NCBI RefSeq assembly: GCF_029961145.1
Contig: NZ_JASBRG010000003.1
Span: 62,001 to 126,000, forward strand
Reading direction: 5' to 3'
Origin: Pinibacter soli
GTDB lineage: Bacteria; Bacteroidota; Bacteroidia; Chitinophagales; Chitinophagaceae
DNA: 64,000 nt
Part shown: positions 36,483 to 46,471 of the stretch, piece after piece
How positions within the stretch are numbered: position 1 is the first letter of the stretch
Layout of the letters: every line of letters starts with the position of its first letter
Position numbers and translations under genes: made by a program
Notes under the pieces: model-generated
What the model saw: only the letters and a program-made list of their open reading frames with translations
Database searches by the model: none
Told to the model about the DNA's origin: nothing

Positions 36483-36735
36483 TCATATTGTTATCTTTTT
36501 CCGGCTAATACTATAATTGTCAAAGCCGGGATGACTCCAAAATGCTTCAAGTCCTATTTTCTTATAAATATCCAATTCCCGGATCCAGGAATGTCTTTAT
36601 AAACAATTGATGTAAATCCCCGAATCCCCTCGATCAAGCTGTTGGTTTTCAAAATAGAGGCTCTAGTTTAAAAATATTATCTAAGTGCTCAAGGTATCTT
36701 TCTGCAGGATTCATCGGTTTTGATTGTTTCATCAT
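36483..36735 (-). pseudogene. Decayed SUFU-like (suppressor of fused) domain gene
   Basis: Read on minus from an ATG at 36735: MMKQSKPMNPAERYLEHL, then DNIFKLEPLF and a stop; a -1 shift continues KTNSLIEGIRGFTSIVYKDI with PGSG; a further frame near the end reads DIYKKIGLEAFWSHPGFDNY with SISRKKI. The first two pieces resemble the N-terminus and the last the C-terminus of Bacteroidota suppressor-of-fused domain proteins (recollection, not checked). The middle ~100 or more residues are missing. So there is at least one single-base loss and one internal deletion. That this was once coding is fairly clear; the SUFU name is tentative. Confidence 0.5.
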
Positions 36736-36922
36736 CTATTATATATAATATATATAAATGTATTGCCGAAAGACAAATAAAGTAACTCCTTTGTCAGAAG
36801 CATCTGTCCGTAAAAGTAGTTTTTTGATAATCTGATAATAAGAATTTGAGTGCTTAATGCGGAATATCATGGAATTGTCATAAAAATATCTGGAGAAAAG
36901 CAAGTTGAAATACTTAGTGCCT

Positions 36923-36930
36923 TATTTTTG
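36923..36930 (+). promoter_or_regulatory. Candidate -7 element of the sdh operon
   Basis: TATTTTTG matches TAnnTTTG. A TTG lies upstream at 36905-36907, but the 15-bp spacing is shorter than the usual ~19. Confidence 0.3.
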
Positions 36931-37104
36931 CACAGTCTAAAACGGAAAATTGCTATATAACCCTGCTGTGGAATCTCGAATTGTGTCAATTTTCAGGATA
37001 TTATAGCTCAACTAAGCACTTTCCTTTGAAATAATTGTGTAACAATCAGCGTTTAAGCCTCAGTTATTTTTAAGGCCTCATAAAAAGATAAATAATAGTT
37101 TGAC

Positions 37105-37803
37105 ATGAAATGGTCTGAATTTTTTACTTCCTCGATCGGCAAAAAGTTTGTAATGGCTCTCACAGGAATTTTCCTAATTCTCTTTTTAATTGTACACGTA
37201 GGACTTAATGCCTGCATTTTTGCAACATGGTTTGACAGCGAAGATCATGGTGCTATGTTTAATAAAGCTGCCCATTTCATGGGAGCGAATTGGGTACCAC
37301 GTTTACTTGAAATCGGTCTTTTTGCCGGTATTTTGCTACACATTTTCCAGGGTTACGCACTTGAAATGAAAAACCGCAGCACACGTTCTGTAGGTTATGC
37401 TGTAAAACTGGGTAACCGCGGAAGTAAATGGTACAGCCGCAGCATGGGTCTGCTGGGTACTTTGGTATTTCTTTTCTTAATTGTACATATCGCTCAATTC
37501 TGGGTTCCTTCACGCATCACGGGCCTGGAAGAAACTATAATCGATGGTAAACCATACCATGATCTTTACAGAAGAATGATAGAGGTGTTCCAACAACCGT
37601 GGGTTGTAGCGTTATACCTTGTTGGATGTGCTTCTTTGTTGTTTCACTTACTGCACGGCTTTCAAAGTTCTTTCAGAACCATTGGAGTAGTTAATAAAAG
37701 ATATATGTCTCTCATCCAGGCAACAGGCGTTGCATTTTCCATCATCGTAGTGCTTCTATTCGCCCTGATGCCAATCAGCATGCACTTAGGTTGGGTAAAA
37801 TAG
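37105..37803 (+). CDS. sdhC: Succinate dehydrogenase cytochrome b subunit
   Basis: 232 residues with five hydrophobic helices, the single-peptide di-haem type used with fumarate reductase-like Sdh (B-type) in Bacteroidota. Candidate haem-ligand His sit in LFLIVHVGLN, GILLHIFQGY, FLIVHIAQFW and LFHLLHGFQSSFRT. It anchors SdhAB and passes electrons to menaquinone. First gene of sdhC-sdhA-(insert)-sdhB. Confidence 0.93.
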   Translation: MKWSEFFTSSIGKKFVMALTGIFLILFLIVHVGLNACIFATWFDSEDHGAMFNKAAHFMGANWVPRLLEIGLFAGILLHIFQGYALEMKNRSTRSVGYAVKLGNRGSKWYSRSMGLLGTLVFLFLIVHIAQFWVPSRITGLEETIIDGKPYHDLYRRMIEVFQQPWVVALYLVGCASLLFHLLHGFQSSFRTIGVVNKRYMSLIQATGVAFSIIVVLLFALMPISMHLGWVK

Positions 37804-37919
37804 GAGATAGACGAACTGTTTAGATGTTGTAGGGAAAAATTAGATTAAAATCATTTGACAATAATCGGCCGGAAAACACGATGCAATCATGCTTCCGGCG
37901 CTCAAATTTTCAAATTCAT

Positions 37920-39893
37920 ATGCTGAACTCAAAAATTCCTGCCGGTCAGCTCGACCAAAAATGGAATGACTACAAAGGACACGTTAAGCTGGTAAACCCT
38001 GCTAACAAGCGTAAAATTGAAGTTATTATAGTAGGTACAGGTTTGGCAGGCGCTTCTGCTGCTGCTGCTCTTGGCGAATTGGGATACAAAGTAAAAACAT
38101 TTTGCTTCCAGGATTCTCCTCGTCGTGCGCACAGTATTGCTGCACAGGGCGGTATCAACGCTGCAAAAAATTATCAAAATGACGGTGACAGCGTTTTCCG
38201 TCTGTTTTACGATACAATTAAAGGTGGTGACTATAGAGCTCGTGAAGCAAACGTACATCGCCTCGCTGAAGTGAGTGTTAACATCATCGACCAGTGTGTC
38301 GCGCAAGGTGTTCCTTTCGCACGCGAATATGGTGGATTGCTCAGCAACCGTTCATTTGGTGGAACACAGGTACAACGTACTTTCTACGCTGCCGGACAAA
38401 CCGGTCAGCAATTATTGATAGGTGCTTACCAGTCTTTGGAGCGCCAGATTTCTTTGGGTAATGTAAGACAATACTCACGCCACGAAATGCTGGAAGTGGT
38501 AATGGTAGATGGCAAAGCCCGTGGTATCATTGCACGCGATCTGGTAACTGGAAAATTGGAGCGTCACTTTGGTCACGCTGTGTTATTGTGTACAGGTGGT
38601 TACGGTAACGTATTCTATCTTTCTACTAACGCGATGGGCTGTAACGTAACAGCAGCATGGAAAGCACACAAAAAAGGAGCTTATTTCGGAAACCCTTGTT
38701 TCACGCAAATCCATCCGACCTGTATTCCAGTATCGGGAGATTACCAATCCAAGTTAACATTGATGTCAGAGTCATTGCGTAACGACGGACGTATCTGGGT
38801 TCCAAAGAAAAAAGACGACAACCGCAAAGCAACAGATATTCCTGAAGAAGAGAGAGATTATTACCTCGAAAGAAGATACCCTGCATTCGGTAACCTCGTT
38901 CCTCGTGACGTGGCGAGCCGTGCAGCGAAAGAAAGATGTGATGCCGGTTACGGGGTAGGTACATCTAAACAAGCCGTTTACCTTGATTATGCGGATGCGA
39001 TCGACCGTTACGGTAAAATCGAATGCCTGAAACATGGTATTGAAAACCCTTCAGCCGAAGTGGTTCGCGAACATGGTGTAGCTGTAGTAAAAGAGAAATA
39101 TGGTAACCTGTTTGACATGTACGACAAGATCACCGGTGAAAATCCATACGAAGTGCCAATGCGCATTTACCCTGCAGTTCACTACACAATGGGTGGATTG
39201 TGGGTTGACTACGAATTAATGACGTCAATTCCTGGCTTATATTGTCTTGGTGAAGCAAACTTCAGCGACCACGGTGCAAACCGTTTGGGTGCCTCTGCTT
39301 TGATGCAGGGCCTTGCGGACGGTTACTTCGTAATACCTTATACTGTAGGTAACTACCTGGCAGATGAAATTGCGACCAAAGCAATACCAGTAGATCATCC
39401 TGCATTTGTAGCGGCAGAAAAAGAAGTATCTGATCGCATTAACACGCTGATGGGCATTAAGGGTAAACAAACTGTTGAAAGTTTCCACAAACGTCTTGGT
39501 AAGATCATGTGGGACAAATGCGGCATGGCCCGTAACGCCCAAGGCTTGCAGGAAGCGATCACAGAGATCCAGCAATTGAAAAAAGAATTCTGGAGCGATC
39601 TTAAAATTCCGGGCGAAATCGGCGAGATGAACCCTGAGTTGGATAAAGCAAACCGTGTTGCAGACTTCATCGAGTTAGGTGAGTTGATGTGTATCGATGC
39701 ACTGAACCGTAACGAAAGCTGCGGCGGTCATTTCCGCGAAGAGAGCCAAACCGAAGAAGGCGAAGCAAAACGCGACGACGCTAACTTCTCCTACGTTTCC
39801 GCATGGGAATACAAAGGCGAACACCAGTGGGAGTTGCATAAAGAAGATCTGACGTTTGATGTAGCTAAACCTACGCAACGTTCCTATAAGTAA
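37920..39893 (+). CDS. sdhA: Succinate dehydrogenase/fumarate reductase flavoprotein subunit
   Basis: 657 residues from the ATG at 37920 ([20 protein letters not shown]). FAD fold [24 protein letters not shown], the His of the covalent FAD site in [17 protein letters not shown], then [20 protein letters not shown], substrate-site [13 protein letters not shown] and [29 protein letters not shown]. Cytoplasmic catalytic subunit oxidising succinate. Confidence 0.97.
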   Translation: MLNSKIPAGQLDQKWNDYKGHVKLVNPANKRKIEVIIVGTGLAGASAAAALGELGYKVKTFCFQDSPRRAHSIAAQGGINAAKNYQNDGDSVFRLFYDTIKGGDYRAREANVHRLAEVSVNIIDQCVAQGVPFAREYGGLLSNRSFGGTQVQRTFYAAGQTGQQLLIGAYQSLERQISLGNVRQYSRHEMLEVVMVDGKARGIIARDLVTGKLERHFGHAVLLCTGGYGNVFYLSTNAMGCNVTAAWKAHKKGAYFGNPCFTQIHPTCIPVSGDYQSKLTLMSESLRNDGRIWVPKKKDDNRKATDIPEEERDYYLERRYPAFGNLVPRDVASRAAKERCDAGYGVGTSKQAVYLDYADAIDRYGKIECLKHGIENPSAEVVREHGVAVVKEKYGNLFDMYDKITGENPYEVPMRIYPAVHYTMGGLWVDYELMTSIPGLYCLGEANFSDHGANRLGASALMQGLADGYFVIPYTVGNYLADEIATKAIPVDHPAFVAAEKEVSDRINTLMGIKGKQTVESFHKRLGKIMWDKCGMARNAQGLQEAITEIQQLKKEFWSDLKIPGEIGEMNPELDKANRVADFIELGELMCIDALNRNESCGGHFREESQTEEGEAKRDDANFSYVSAWEYKGEHQWELHKEDLTFDVAKPTQRSYK

Positions 39894-40422
39894 TGTGGAA
39901 ATATGAAAATGTGATGAATGTGAAAATTCAGAGCCGAAATAACGCCGGATAAATGCAGACGAATGTTATTTTAGAAAAATCTATGAATTTTTCAATTAAA
40001 GTAATAGAGTTCTGCGAAACTCTGGAGAGGTTAAGAAAATTTGCAATAGCTAATCAACTATTACGTTGCGGAACAAGTGTTGGTGCTAATGTTTTTGAAG
40101 CTCAACATGCTGAGAGTAGATCGGACTTTATCCACAAAATGAAAATTGCTGTAAAAGAGGCGAATGAAGCATTGTATTGGATAGCCTTGTGCGAAAGAAG
40201 CGAGTATTATCCCACGAACAATTTGTTTGAAGGCGGATGCGGAAGAAGTAATTAGAATTATTTCAAAAATTATTTTGTCAACAAAGAAAGCTGTACAATA
40301 AAAATTATTAAAACAATTATTTGGACCATTAAAAAAATATTGAATGGGGAATGCGAAAATTAGGTTTCTGCATTTGAAATAAATTATCACATTTCCATAT
40401 TATCACATTTCCACATTTATAT
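39894..40422. repeat. Inverted AAATGTGG repeat arms bracketing a gene inside the sdh operon
   Basis: Left arm 39894-39930 (GTGGAAATATGAAAATGTGA words) follows the sdhA stop directly. Right arm 40383-40422 (TCACATTTCCATATTATCAC words) ends just before sdhB. They are reverse complements in kind and flank the four-helix-bundle gene. Confidence 0.75.
39953..40301 (+). pseudogene. Four-helix-bundle (23S rRNA intervening-sequence type) protein, frameshifted
   Basis: The intact part reads ILEKSMNFSIKVIEFCETLE with RLRKFAIANQLLRCGTSVGANVFEAQHAESRSDFIHKMKIAVKEANEALYWI, the standard family pattern. As written, the frame ends at 40255 with an aberrant GGCGRSN tail. One extra base in the GGCGG run at 40232-40236 explains it: in the next frame the sequence continues DAEEVIRIISKIILSTKKAVQ and stops at 40299-40301, the expected C-terminus. 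So either a recent inactivating insertion or a sequencing error. The gene lies between sdhA and sdhB within inverted repeat arms, an unusual place. Family members are found inside 23S rRNA insertions and scattered through Bacteroidota genomes; their function is unknown. Confidence 0.85.
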
Positions 40423-40426
40423 AGCT

Positions 40427-41191
40427 ATGGAACATTATAACATGAATCTCACACTCAAAGTGTGGCGCCAGAAAAACAATAAAGCAAAAGGTGGTTTTGA
40501 AACGTACAAGCTGAGCGATATTTCGTCGGAAATGTCGTTCTTGGAAATGGTAGACGTTTTGAACGAGCAGTTGATCAGAGAAGGGCAGGATCCTATTGCA
40601 TTTGACCACGACTGCCGTGAGGGTATTTGTGGAACCTGTTCCATGTACATTGATGGAAAGCCGCATGGTCCATGGCATGCAAACACAACCTGCCAGTTGC
40701 ACATGCGTGCTTACAAAGACGGTGACACCATCACTATAGAGCCATGGAGAGCAAACGCTTTCCCTGTGATCAAAGATTTGATGGTAGACAGAACTTCATT
40801 CGACCGCATCATTCAGGCGGGAGGTTTCATTTCTGTAAACACTGGTAACGCGGTAGATGCAAACGCAATTCCAATCAATAAGGACGATGCTGATGCTTCT
40901 TTTGCAGCAGCGGCTTGCATCGGTTGCGGTGCTTGCGTAGCAGCTTGTAAAAATAGCTCTGCAATGTTGTTCGTTTCTGCAAAGGTTTCTCACCTGGCAT
41001 TGTTACCACAAGGGCAGCCAGAGCATAAGGGTCGCGCATTGAACATGATCGCTCAAATGGATAAAGAAGGTTTCGGTTCATGTACAAATACCGGTGCTTG
41101 TGAAGCGGTTTGTCCTAAAGAAATTTCTTTGGAAAACATTGCTCGTCTGAACAACGAATACCTTGGAGCAGGATTGACAGTGAATAACTAA
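40427..41191 (+). CDS. sdhB: Succinate dehydrogenase/fumarate reductase iron-sulfur subunit
   Basis: 254 residues; an ATG at 40442 ([10 protein letters not shown]) is an alternative start. The [2Fe-2S] motif is CREGICGTC with a later Cys in TTCQLH; the cysteine-rich region [12 protein letters not shown] and the distal [14 protein letters not shown] supply the [4Fe-4S] and [3Fe-4S] clusters. It carries electrons from SdhA to SdhC. Separated from sdhA by a 533-bp insert, which may uncouple its expression. Confidence 0.96.
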   Translation: MEHYNMNLTLKVWRQKNNKAKGGFETYKLSDISSEMSFLEMVDVLNEQLIREGQDPIAFDHDCREGICGTCSMYIDGKPHGPWHANTTCQLHMRAYKDGDTITIEPWRANAFPVIKDLMVDRTSFDRIIQAGGFISVNTGNAVDANAIPINKDDADASFAAAACIGCGACVAACKNSSAMLFVSAKVSHLALLPQGQPEHKGRALNMIAQMDKEGFGSCTNTGACEAVCPKEISLENIARLNNEYLGAGLTVNN

Positions 41192-41501
41192 TTTTTCCAA
41201 AATATTTATTTCGAAAGACTGCTGAAAGGCGGTCTTTTTTGTTTGATGGTGAGCACAGTGAGCACACAGATGACATTGATTGGACTGATTTGCACTGATT
41301 TTCTAATTTGAGATTTGATATTCGAAATCAGAAGGGTTGCCCAATATCAAATTTCAAATCTCAAATAGTCTCCGCAAAGTGCTTGAATATGAAACGGGTT
41401 AATGCACCCGGAAAAAATCTGTGTAAATGGTCCAATCAGTGTTATCTGCGTTCCGTTTTCCCGTATTTAATCTTAAATTCATACCTAAACCTAACCCTTT
41501 T
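41192..41501. repeat. Gap after sdhB with nested inverted repeats
   Basis: 310 bp. After the terminator (41214-41240) come outer arms of the AACACAGATGACATTGATTGG type (about 41258-41300) with complement ATCAGTGTTATCTGCGTTCC (about 41435-41455), and inner arms TTTGAGATTTGATATT (41308-41323) and AATATCAAATTTCAAATCTC (41343-41362). No gene. Confidence 0.6.
41214..41240 (+). terminator. Terminator of the sdh operon
   Basis: AAAGACTGC / GCGGTCTTT with one wobble, six-nt loop, then T-run. Confidence 0.8.
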
Positions 41502-43622
41502 ATGAGACTTGCATTTTTAACCATTTTACTGATTTCCGTTATGAACACTATAGTTGAAGCGCAATTGCAGCCACCGGTTTGCGAAAAGAAAGCCAAAATA
41601 TTAGAAGAGCACGGCGATAAAAGAGTTGACAATTATTACTGGCTCAATGAATACTGGCTCAAAGGGCCGGATAGCAATAAGGTTGTTGATTATCTCACAA
41701 AAGAGAACGATTACTTTTATGCAAACATGAAGCATACTGAAGCCTTGCAGGACAAGCTTTACAACGAAATGCTCGGTCGTATCAAACAAACAGATCAATC
41801 TGTTCCTTACTTCAAAAAAGGGTATTGGTATATCACCAAAACCGAAGAAGGAAAGGAGTACGCAAAATATACGCGCCGAAAAACTTCGATGAGCAGCGAC
41901 GAAGAATTGTTGCTCGATGCGAACGTTGAAGGCGCCAGTTACAAATATTATTCTGTTGGGGTGCTTGCTGTAAGTCCGGATAATAATATACTCGCTTATG
42001 CAGTGGACACTTTGAGTCGGAGAAAATTCCAGATCTATTTTAAAAATCTTGCGACAGGAGAGTTGTTGCAAGACATCATTCCCGTTTCAACTGGCAACGT
42101 CGTTTGGGCAAATGACAACAAAACGGTTTTTTATACTTTGCAGAATGATCACACCCTTCGCAGTGAAAAGATCATGAAACACGTAATAGGCACGCCAGCT
42201 TCAGAAGATAAAGTAGTTTTCTTTGAACAGGATGAAACCTACAATACGTGGATAGAAAAATCCAAAAGCGAAGACTATATTTTTATCTACAGCAACAGCA
42301 CGCTTTCGTCTGAGGTACGATTTATCAAAGCAAGTAATCCAAATGATGAGTTTACAATTTTTGCACCAAGAGAAAAGGACATGTTGTATTCTGTAGATCA
42401 TTACAAAAGCGATTTTTACGTACGTACAAACTGGAACGCTCTTAATTTTAGATTGATGAAATGCCCTGTCAACAATACTTCTAAAGATGCATGGCATGAA
42501 GAAATCGGGAATCGCACGGATGTATTGCTGGATGAAATGGAACTCTTTAACGACTATCTGGTGCTAAGCGAAAGAAGCAAAGCCGCTACTCAAATTCGCG
42601 TAATCAGATGGGCAGATAAAAAAGAATATTATCTCGATTTCCAAGAGTCAGCTTACGTTGCTTCTGTCGCATACAATCCGGATTTCAATTCCACAAAACT
42701 CCGTTACAATTATCAATCAATGATCACGCCGCCATCGACGTTTGATATTGATATGGCGACAAAAGAAAATTTTCTATTAAAACAACAAGAGATATTAGGT
42801 GGCTATAATGCTGCAAACTATGAAACAGAGCGCCTGTGGGCAAGCGCACACGATGGAACAAAAGTTCCGTTGTCAATTGTATACAAAAAAGGATTTAAGA
42901 GAGATGGAAACCAACCATTGTTGTTATACGGTTATGGCAGTTACGGAAACAGCATGAATCCTTCGTTCAGCAGTGCCAGGTTAAGTTTGCTTGACAGAGG
43001 TTTCGCATTTGTCATCGCACACATTCGTGGTGGTGAGGAGATGGGACGTCAGTGGTATGAAGATGGAAAAATGTTTAACAAGAAAAATACCTTCACTGAT
43101 TTTATAGATTGCGCAGAATTCTTAATCAAGAATAAATACACGAGCACTAAGCATTTATATGCAAATGGCGGAAGCGCCGGAGGCTTGTTGATGGGTGCTG
43201 TGATGAACATGCGTCCGGATTTGTGGCGTGGAGTCGTTGCTGCGGTTCCTTTTGTAGACGTTGTTACAACGATGCTTGATGAAAGCATTCCTCTAACAAC
43301 AGGTGAGTTTGATGAATGGGGAAATCCAAAAAATAAAGACAGCTATTTCTACATGAAAAGCTATTCTCCTTATGACAATGTAGAAAAGAAAGCTTATCCA
43401 AACCTGATGGTAACAACCGGTTTACACGATAGCCAGGTGCAATATTTTGAACCTGCAAAATGGGTCGCAAAACTGCGTGAATTAAAAACAGATCACAATA
43501 AACTATTGCTGTACATAAATATGGACGTGGGCCACGGAGGTGCCAGCGGCAGGTTCCAGCGATTGAAAGAAGTTGCGAGGGATTATGCGTTCCTGATTGA
43601 TCTGGAGGGAATAAAAGAATAG
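41502..43622 (+). CDS. Secreted S9A prolyl oligopeptidase / oligopeptidase B
   Basis: 706 residues from the ATG at 41502 with signal peptide MRLAFLTILLISVMNTIVEA. The N-terminal beta-propeller (about 80-420) is followed by an alpha/beta-hydrolase domain: nucleophile Ser in NGGSAGGLLMGAV, acid Asp in TTGLHDSQVQY, His in MDVGHGGASGRF. IRGGEEMGRQWYEDGK is diagnostic of S9A and GLHDSQVQYFEPAKWVAKLR of oligopeptidase B. Cleaves peptides after basic residues in the periplasm (inferred). Preceded by the repeat gap after sdhB. Confidence 0.92.
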   Translation: MRLAFLTILLISVMNTIVEAQLQPPVCEKKAKILEEHGDKRVDNYYWLNEYWLKGPDSNKVVDYLTKENDYFYANMKHTEALQDKLYNEMLGRIKQTDQSVPYFKKGYWYITKTEEGKEYAKYTRRKTSMSSDEELLLDANVEGASYKYYSVGVLAVSPDNNILAYAVDTLSRRKFQIYFKNLATGELLQDIIPVSTGNVVWANDNKTVFYTLQNDHTLRSEKIMKHVIGTPASEDKVVFFEQDETYNTWIEKSKSEDYIFIYSNSTLSSEVRFIKASNPNDEFTIFAPREKDMLYSVDHYKSDFYVRTNWNALNFRLMKCPVNNTSKDAWHEEIGNRTDVLLDEMELFNDYLVLSERSKAATQIRVIRWADKKEYYLDFQESAYVASVAYNPDFNSTKLRYNYQSMITPPSTFDIDMATKENFLLKQQEILGGYNAANYETERLWASAHDGTKVPLSIVYKKGFKRDGNQPLLLYGYGSYGNSMNPSFSSARLSLLDRGFAFVIAHIRGGEEMGRQWYEDGKMFNKKNTFTDFIDCAEFLIKNKYTSTKHLYANGGSAGGLLMGAVMNMRPDLWRGVVAAVPFVDVVTTMLDESIPLTTGEFDEWGNPKNKDSYFYMKSYSPYDNVEKKAYPNLMVTTGLHDSQVQYFEPAKWVAKLRELKTDHNKLLLYINMDVGHGGASGRFQRLKEVARDYAFLIDLEGIKE

Positions 43623-43668
43623 TGGCAGGTAGCCAGCAACTTCAAAACACAACCAACAACTAAACCAT

Positions 43669-44466
43669 ATGAATATCAAAATCTATTGCCTGCTTCTTTT
43701 TTTGCTGTTTGGCTATTGGGTTAACGCGCAGGATACTTTGTGGCACCATAAAAAATGTGCTGTCGTTTTAACTTATGATGACGCGATTGATGAAGACATA
43801 GTCAATGTGGCTCCGGCCCTTGACTCGCTTGGATTAAGGGGGACATTTTATTTGTCGAATCATGCAGGTAACGTCGATAGGCGAATAGCTGACTGGCGAG
43901 TCATCGCAGATAAGGGACACGAATTGGGAAACCACACATATTATCATCCATGTATTGGAAACAGGCCGGGAAGGGAATTTGTGAAAGCAGATAATGACCT
44001 GAACAATTATACCGTTCAGCAAATTGATCGGGAGATACACATGATGAACTCTTTGCTGAAAGCCGTTGATGGTAAGGTTTCGCGAACGTTTGCCTATCCG
44101 TGTGGAGATATAAAGATCAGTGATTCATTTTATCTCGATCCGATAAAAAAAGAATTTACAGGCGCTCGCAGCGTAAGGCCGGAAATGATGCACATTCAGG
44201 ATGTGAAGCTTTACGATATAGGATGCTATGGCATCAACGGAGAATCAGGAGAGCAGCTTATTTCACTTGTTCAAAAAGCAATGGCCTCGCACACATTGAT
44301 CGTGTTCTTATTTCACGGAGTGGGAGGTGGACATTCGCTTAACGTTTCACTGCAGGCACATAGCCAGTTACTGCATTTCCTGAAACAGCACGAAAAGGAG
44401 ATATGGACCGCGCCGATGACAGAAGTAGCAGACTATATTCAACGTTATCAATCATCATCAAAGTAA
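43669..44466 (+). CDS. Secreted polysaccharide deacetylase (NodB/CE4-like)
   Basis: 265 residues, signal peptide MNIKIYCLLLFLLFGYWVNA. NodB motifs: TYDDAIDED with the metal-binding second Asp, GHELGNHTYYHP with the H-x3-H pair, FAYPCGD and the final His in LFLFHGVGGGH. It removes N- or O-acetyl groups from a polysaccharide, likely periplasmic. The CE15-like esterase follows 5 bp later in the same operon, suggesting joint action on plant or microbial acidic xylan-type polymers (inference). Confidence 0.88.
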   Translation: MNIKIYCLLLFLLFGYWVNAQDTLWHHKKCAVVLTYDDAIDEDIVNVAPALDSLGLRGTFYLSNHAGNVDRRIADWRVIADKGHELGNHTYYHPCIGNRPGREFVKADNDLNNYTVQQIDREIHMMNSLLKAVDGKVSRTFAYPCGDIKISDSFYLDPIKKEFTGARSVRPEMMHIQDVKLYDIGCYGINGESGEQLISLVQKAMASHTLIVFLFHGVGGGHSLNVSLQAHSQLLHFLKQHEKEIWTAPMTEVADYIQRYQSSSK

Positions 44467-44471
44467 ACCAC

Positions 44472-45848
44472 ATGAAAAGGATCGCTTGCCTGTTCATTTC
44501 CCATATCCTATTAACGACAGCATTTGCCCAAAGCAATGTTGCTGATAGTTTGAAGCGTGACAGTTTGTGGCGCGCAGATAGGAAAGCTATCCAGGCGGCA
44601 TCGCAGGCGGATCACCAAAAAATGATGAAGTTGTTGCATATAGATTCTTTGCGTCCCGGCCCATCCGGTGACCCGAAAGCACCGAATGCAGCAAATGCGG
44701 ATGAGTCGAAAGCCACGACATACACGTCTTTGCCCGATCCTCTTGTTTTAAAGAACGGCGCAAAAGTTAAAAACGCCAACACCTGGTGGAACAAGCGCCG
44801 GCCGGAGATTGTAGAAGATTTTGATCGTGAAATATATGGCCGCCTTCCTGCCAATGTACCGACTGTAAAATGGGAGGTAGTGAGTGTAGTGAATGAAAAA
44901 AATGGAGACATTTCTGTTGTAACAAAAAAGTTGCTCGGACACGTTGACAACAGCGCTTACTCCGATATAAAAGTCGATATTGACCTCACTTTAACAACGC
45001 CCGCAAATGTAGTAACGCCGGTGCCGGTTGTCATGGAATTTACTTTCGTATTTCCACCGGGCTTTAGAATGCGGGCGCAAAATACCAGCAAAGAACCGAC
45101 ATGGCAGCAACAGGTGCTGGCTAAAGGTTATGGTTATGCGATTCTTGTACCAACGAGTTATCAGGCAGACAATGGGGCAGGATTAACGCAGGGTATTATA
45201 GGTTTGGTCAATAAGGGTCAACCTCGCAAGCCAGATGACTGGGGCACATTGCGTGCATGGGCATGGGGTGCGAGTCGCGCAATTGACTACTTTGAAACAG
45301 ATAAAGCGGTCGACAAAAAACGAATTGCCATTGAAGGTCTTTCACGCTACGGCAAAGCCGCACTTGTTGCCATGGCTTATGAACCGCGCATTTCCATTGG
45401 GTTCATCGGCTCTTCCGGAGCAGGAGGCGGCAAAATATTGCGTCGAACATTTGGTGAGCAGGTAGAGAACCTTGCGTCATCATCAGAGTATCATTGGTTC
45501 GCAGGAAATTTTATTAAATATGCAGGTCCCTTAACGCCTAATGACCTTCCTGTCGATGCGCACGAATTGGTGGCTCTTTGCGCACCAAGACCGGTGTTTA
45601 TCAGCGTAGGTTCTCCGTTGGTGGAAGGCAATTGGATCGACGGAAAAGGTCTGTTCCTTGGCGGGTTGTATGCAGGACCTGTTTATGAATTACTTGGGAA
45701 AAAAGGACTGGGCACTACGCAAATGCCTCCGATAGAAACGGGCTTAAGCGACGGTGACATTGCATTTCGTCAACATGGCGGCGGACACACCACCGGGCCA
45801 AACTGGCCGACATTCTTATCTTATACCGATAAGTATTGGAAGAAATGA
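44472..45848 (+). CDS. CE15-like glucuronoyl methylesterase
   Basis: 458 residues from the ATG at 44472, signal peptide MKRIACLFISHILLTTAFAQ. A charged spacer (about 20-85) precedes the alpha/beta-hydrolase core. GLSRYGKAALVA matches the CE15 nucleophile motif (G-C/L-S-R-x-G-K), preceded by GTLRAWAWGASRAIDYFE; the catalytic His is in QHGGGHTTGPNW and WFAGNFIKYAG carries the expected substrate-site residues. CE15 enzymes cut ester bonds between glucuronoxylan and lignin or methyl groups. Follows the polysaccharide deacetylase at 5 bp; DUF1801 gene follows at 22 bp. Confidence 0.88.
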   Translation: MKRIACLFISHILLTTAFAQSNVADSLKRDSLWRADRKAIQAASQADHQKMMKLLHIDSLRPGPSGDPKAPNAANADESKATTYTSLPDPLVLKNGAKVKNANTWWNKRRPEIVEDFDREIYGRLPANVPTVKWEVVSVVNEKNGDISVVTKKLLGHVDNSAYSDIKVDIDLTLTTPANVVTPVPVVMEFTFVFPPGFRMRAQNTSKEPTWQQQVLAKGYGYAILVPTSYQADNGAGLTQGIIGLVNKGQPRKPDDWGTLRAWAWGASRAIDYFETDKAVDKKRIAIEGLSRYGKAALVAMAYEPRISIGFIGSSGAGGGKILRRTFGEQVENLASSSEYHWFAGNFIKYAGPLTPNDLPVDAHELVALCAPRPVFISVGSPLVEGNWIDGKGLFLGGLYAGPVYELLGKKGLGTTQMPPIETGLSDGDIAFRQHGGGHTTGPNWPTFLSYTDKYWKK

Positions 45849-45870
45849 TTTGATTACTTAAAAAGAAATT

Positions 45871-46470
45871 ATGCCTACAGCAAAGAAGAACGCGTCAAAA
45901 GAGATTACGGATTATATCAAAGAATTGCCGGAATTTTCTAAGGCAATCTGCACAAAGCTACGCTCCATTATTTTGAATGCGGACGACAGTCTTGCGGAAG
46001 AATGGAAGTGGGGGCCGCATTATGCGTCCAATGGAATGGTTTGCGGCTATGGTGCTTTCAAGCAGCACGTGAAGCTTACTTTCTTCAATGGAGACGCAAT
46101 GAAGGATGCAAAGAAACTTTTTAATCACTGCGTTGACAACGAATTTAGCCGTTCTATAAAATATGTTGACATAAGCGAAATAGATGAGAAAACATTAACG
46201 GCTTACATCAAAGAATCTGTTGCGATCAATAAGAAAGGTTATAAAAGAGTGGTTAAAAACAAAGAGGTTGAAACGCCAGAAGATCTTGAAAAAGCATTGG
46301 CAAAAAATAAGAATGCAAAAACATTTTACGATGAACTTACATACGGTTACAAGAAAGAATTTGTTGAATGGGTAACCACTGCCAAGCGCGAAGAAACCCG
46401 CAACGACCGCATCGCCAAAATAGTTGCGATGTGCGCGGAGGAAAGAAAGCTGAACGATAAATACCGGTAG
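45871..46470 (+). CDS. DUF1801 / YdeI-family protein
   Basis: 199 residues, no signal peptide. The DUF1801 half (EITDYIKELPEFSKAICTKLRSIILNADDSLAEEWKWGPHYASNGMVCGYGAFKQHVKLTFFNG) is followed by a YdeI-like helical end with PEDLEKALAKNKNAKTFYDELTYGYKKEFVEWVTTAKREETRNDRIAKIV, the bacteriocin-protection/OmpD-associated pattern. Cytoplasmic; role unknown. 22 bp after the esterase gene, possibly only incidental co-transcription. Confidence 0.9.
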   Translation: MPTAKKNASKEITDYIKELPEFSKAICTKLRSIILNADDSLAEEWKWGPHYASNGMVCGYGAFKQHVKLTFFNGDAMKDAKKLFNHCVDNEFSRSIKYVDISEIDEKTLTAYIKESVAINKKGYKRVVKNKEVETPEDLEKALAKNKNAKTFYDELTYGYKKEFVEWVTTAKREETRNDRIAKIVAMCAEERKLNDKYR

Positions 46471-46471
46471 G

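Larger units (their letters stand above)
36377..37104. other. 728-bp gap upstream of sdhC
   Basis: Holds TTGAAAA words (36421-36450), a decayed gene on minus (36483-36735), a run of TATA repeats (about 36738-36760) and the promoter region of the sdh operon, with a TATTTTTG -7-like motif at 36923-36930. Confidence 0.55.
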
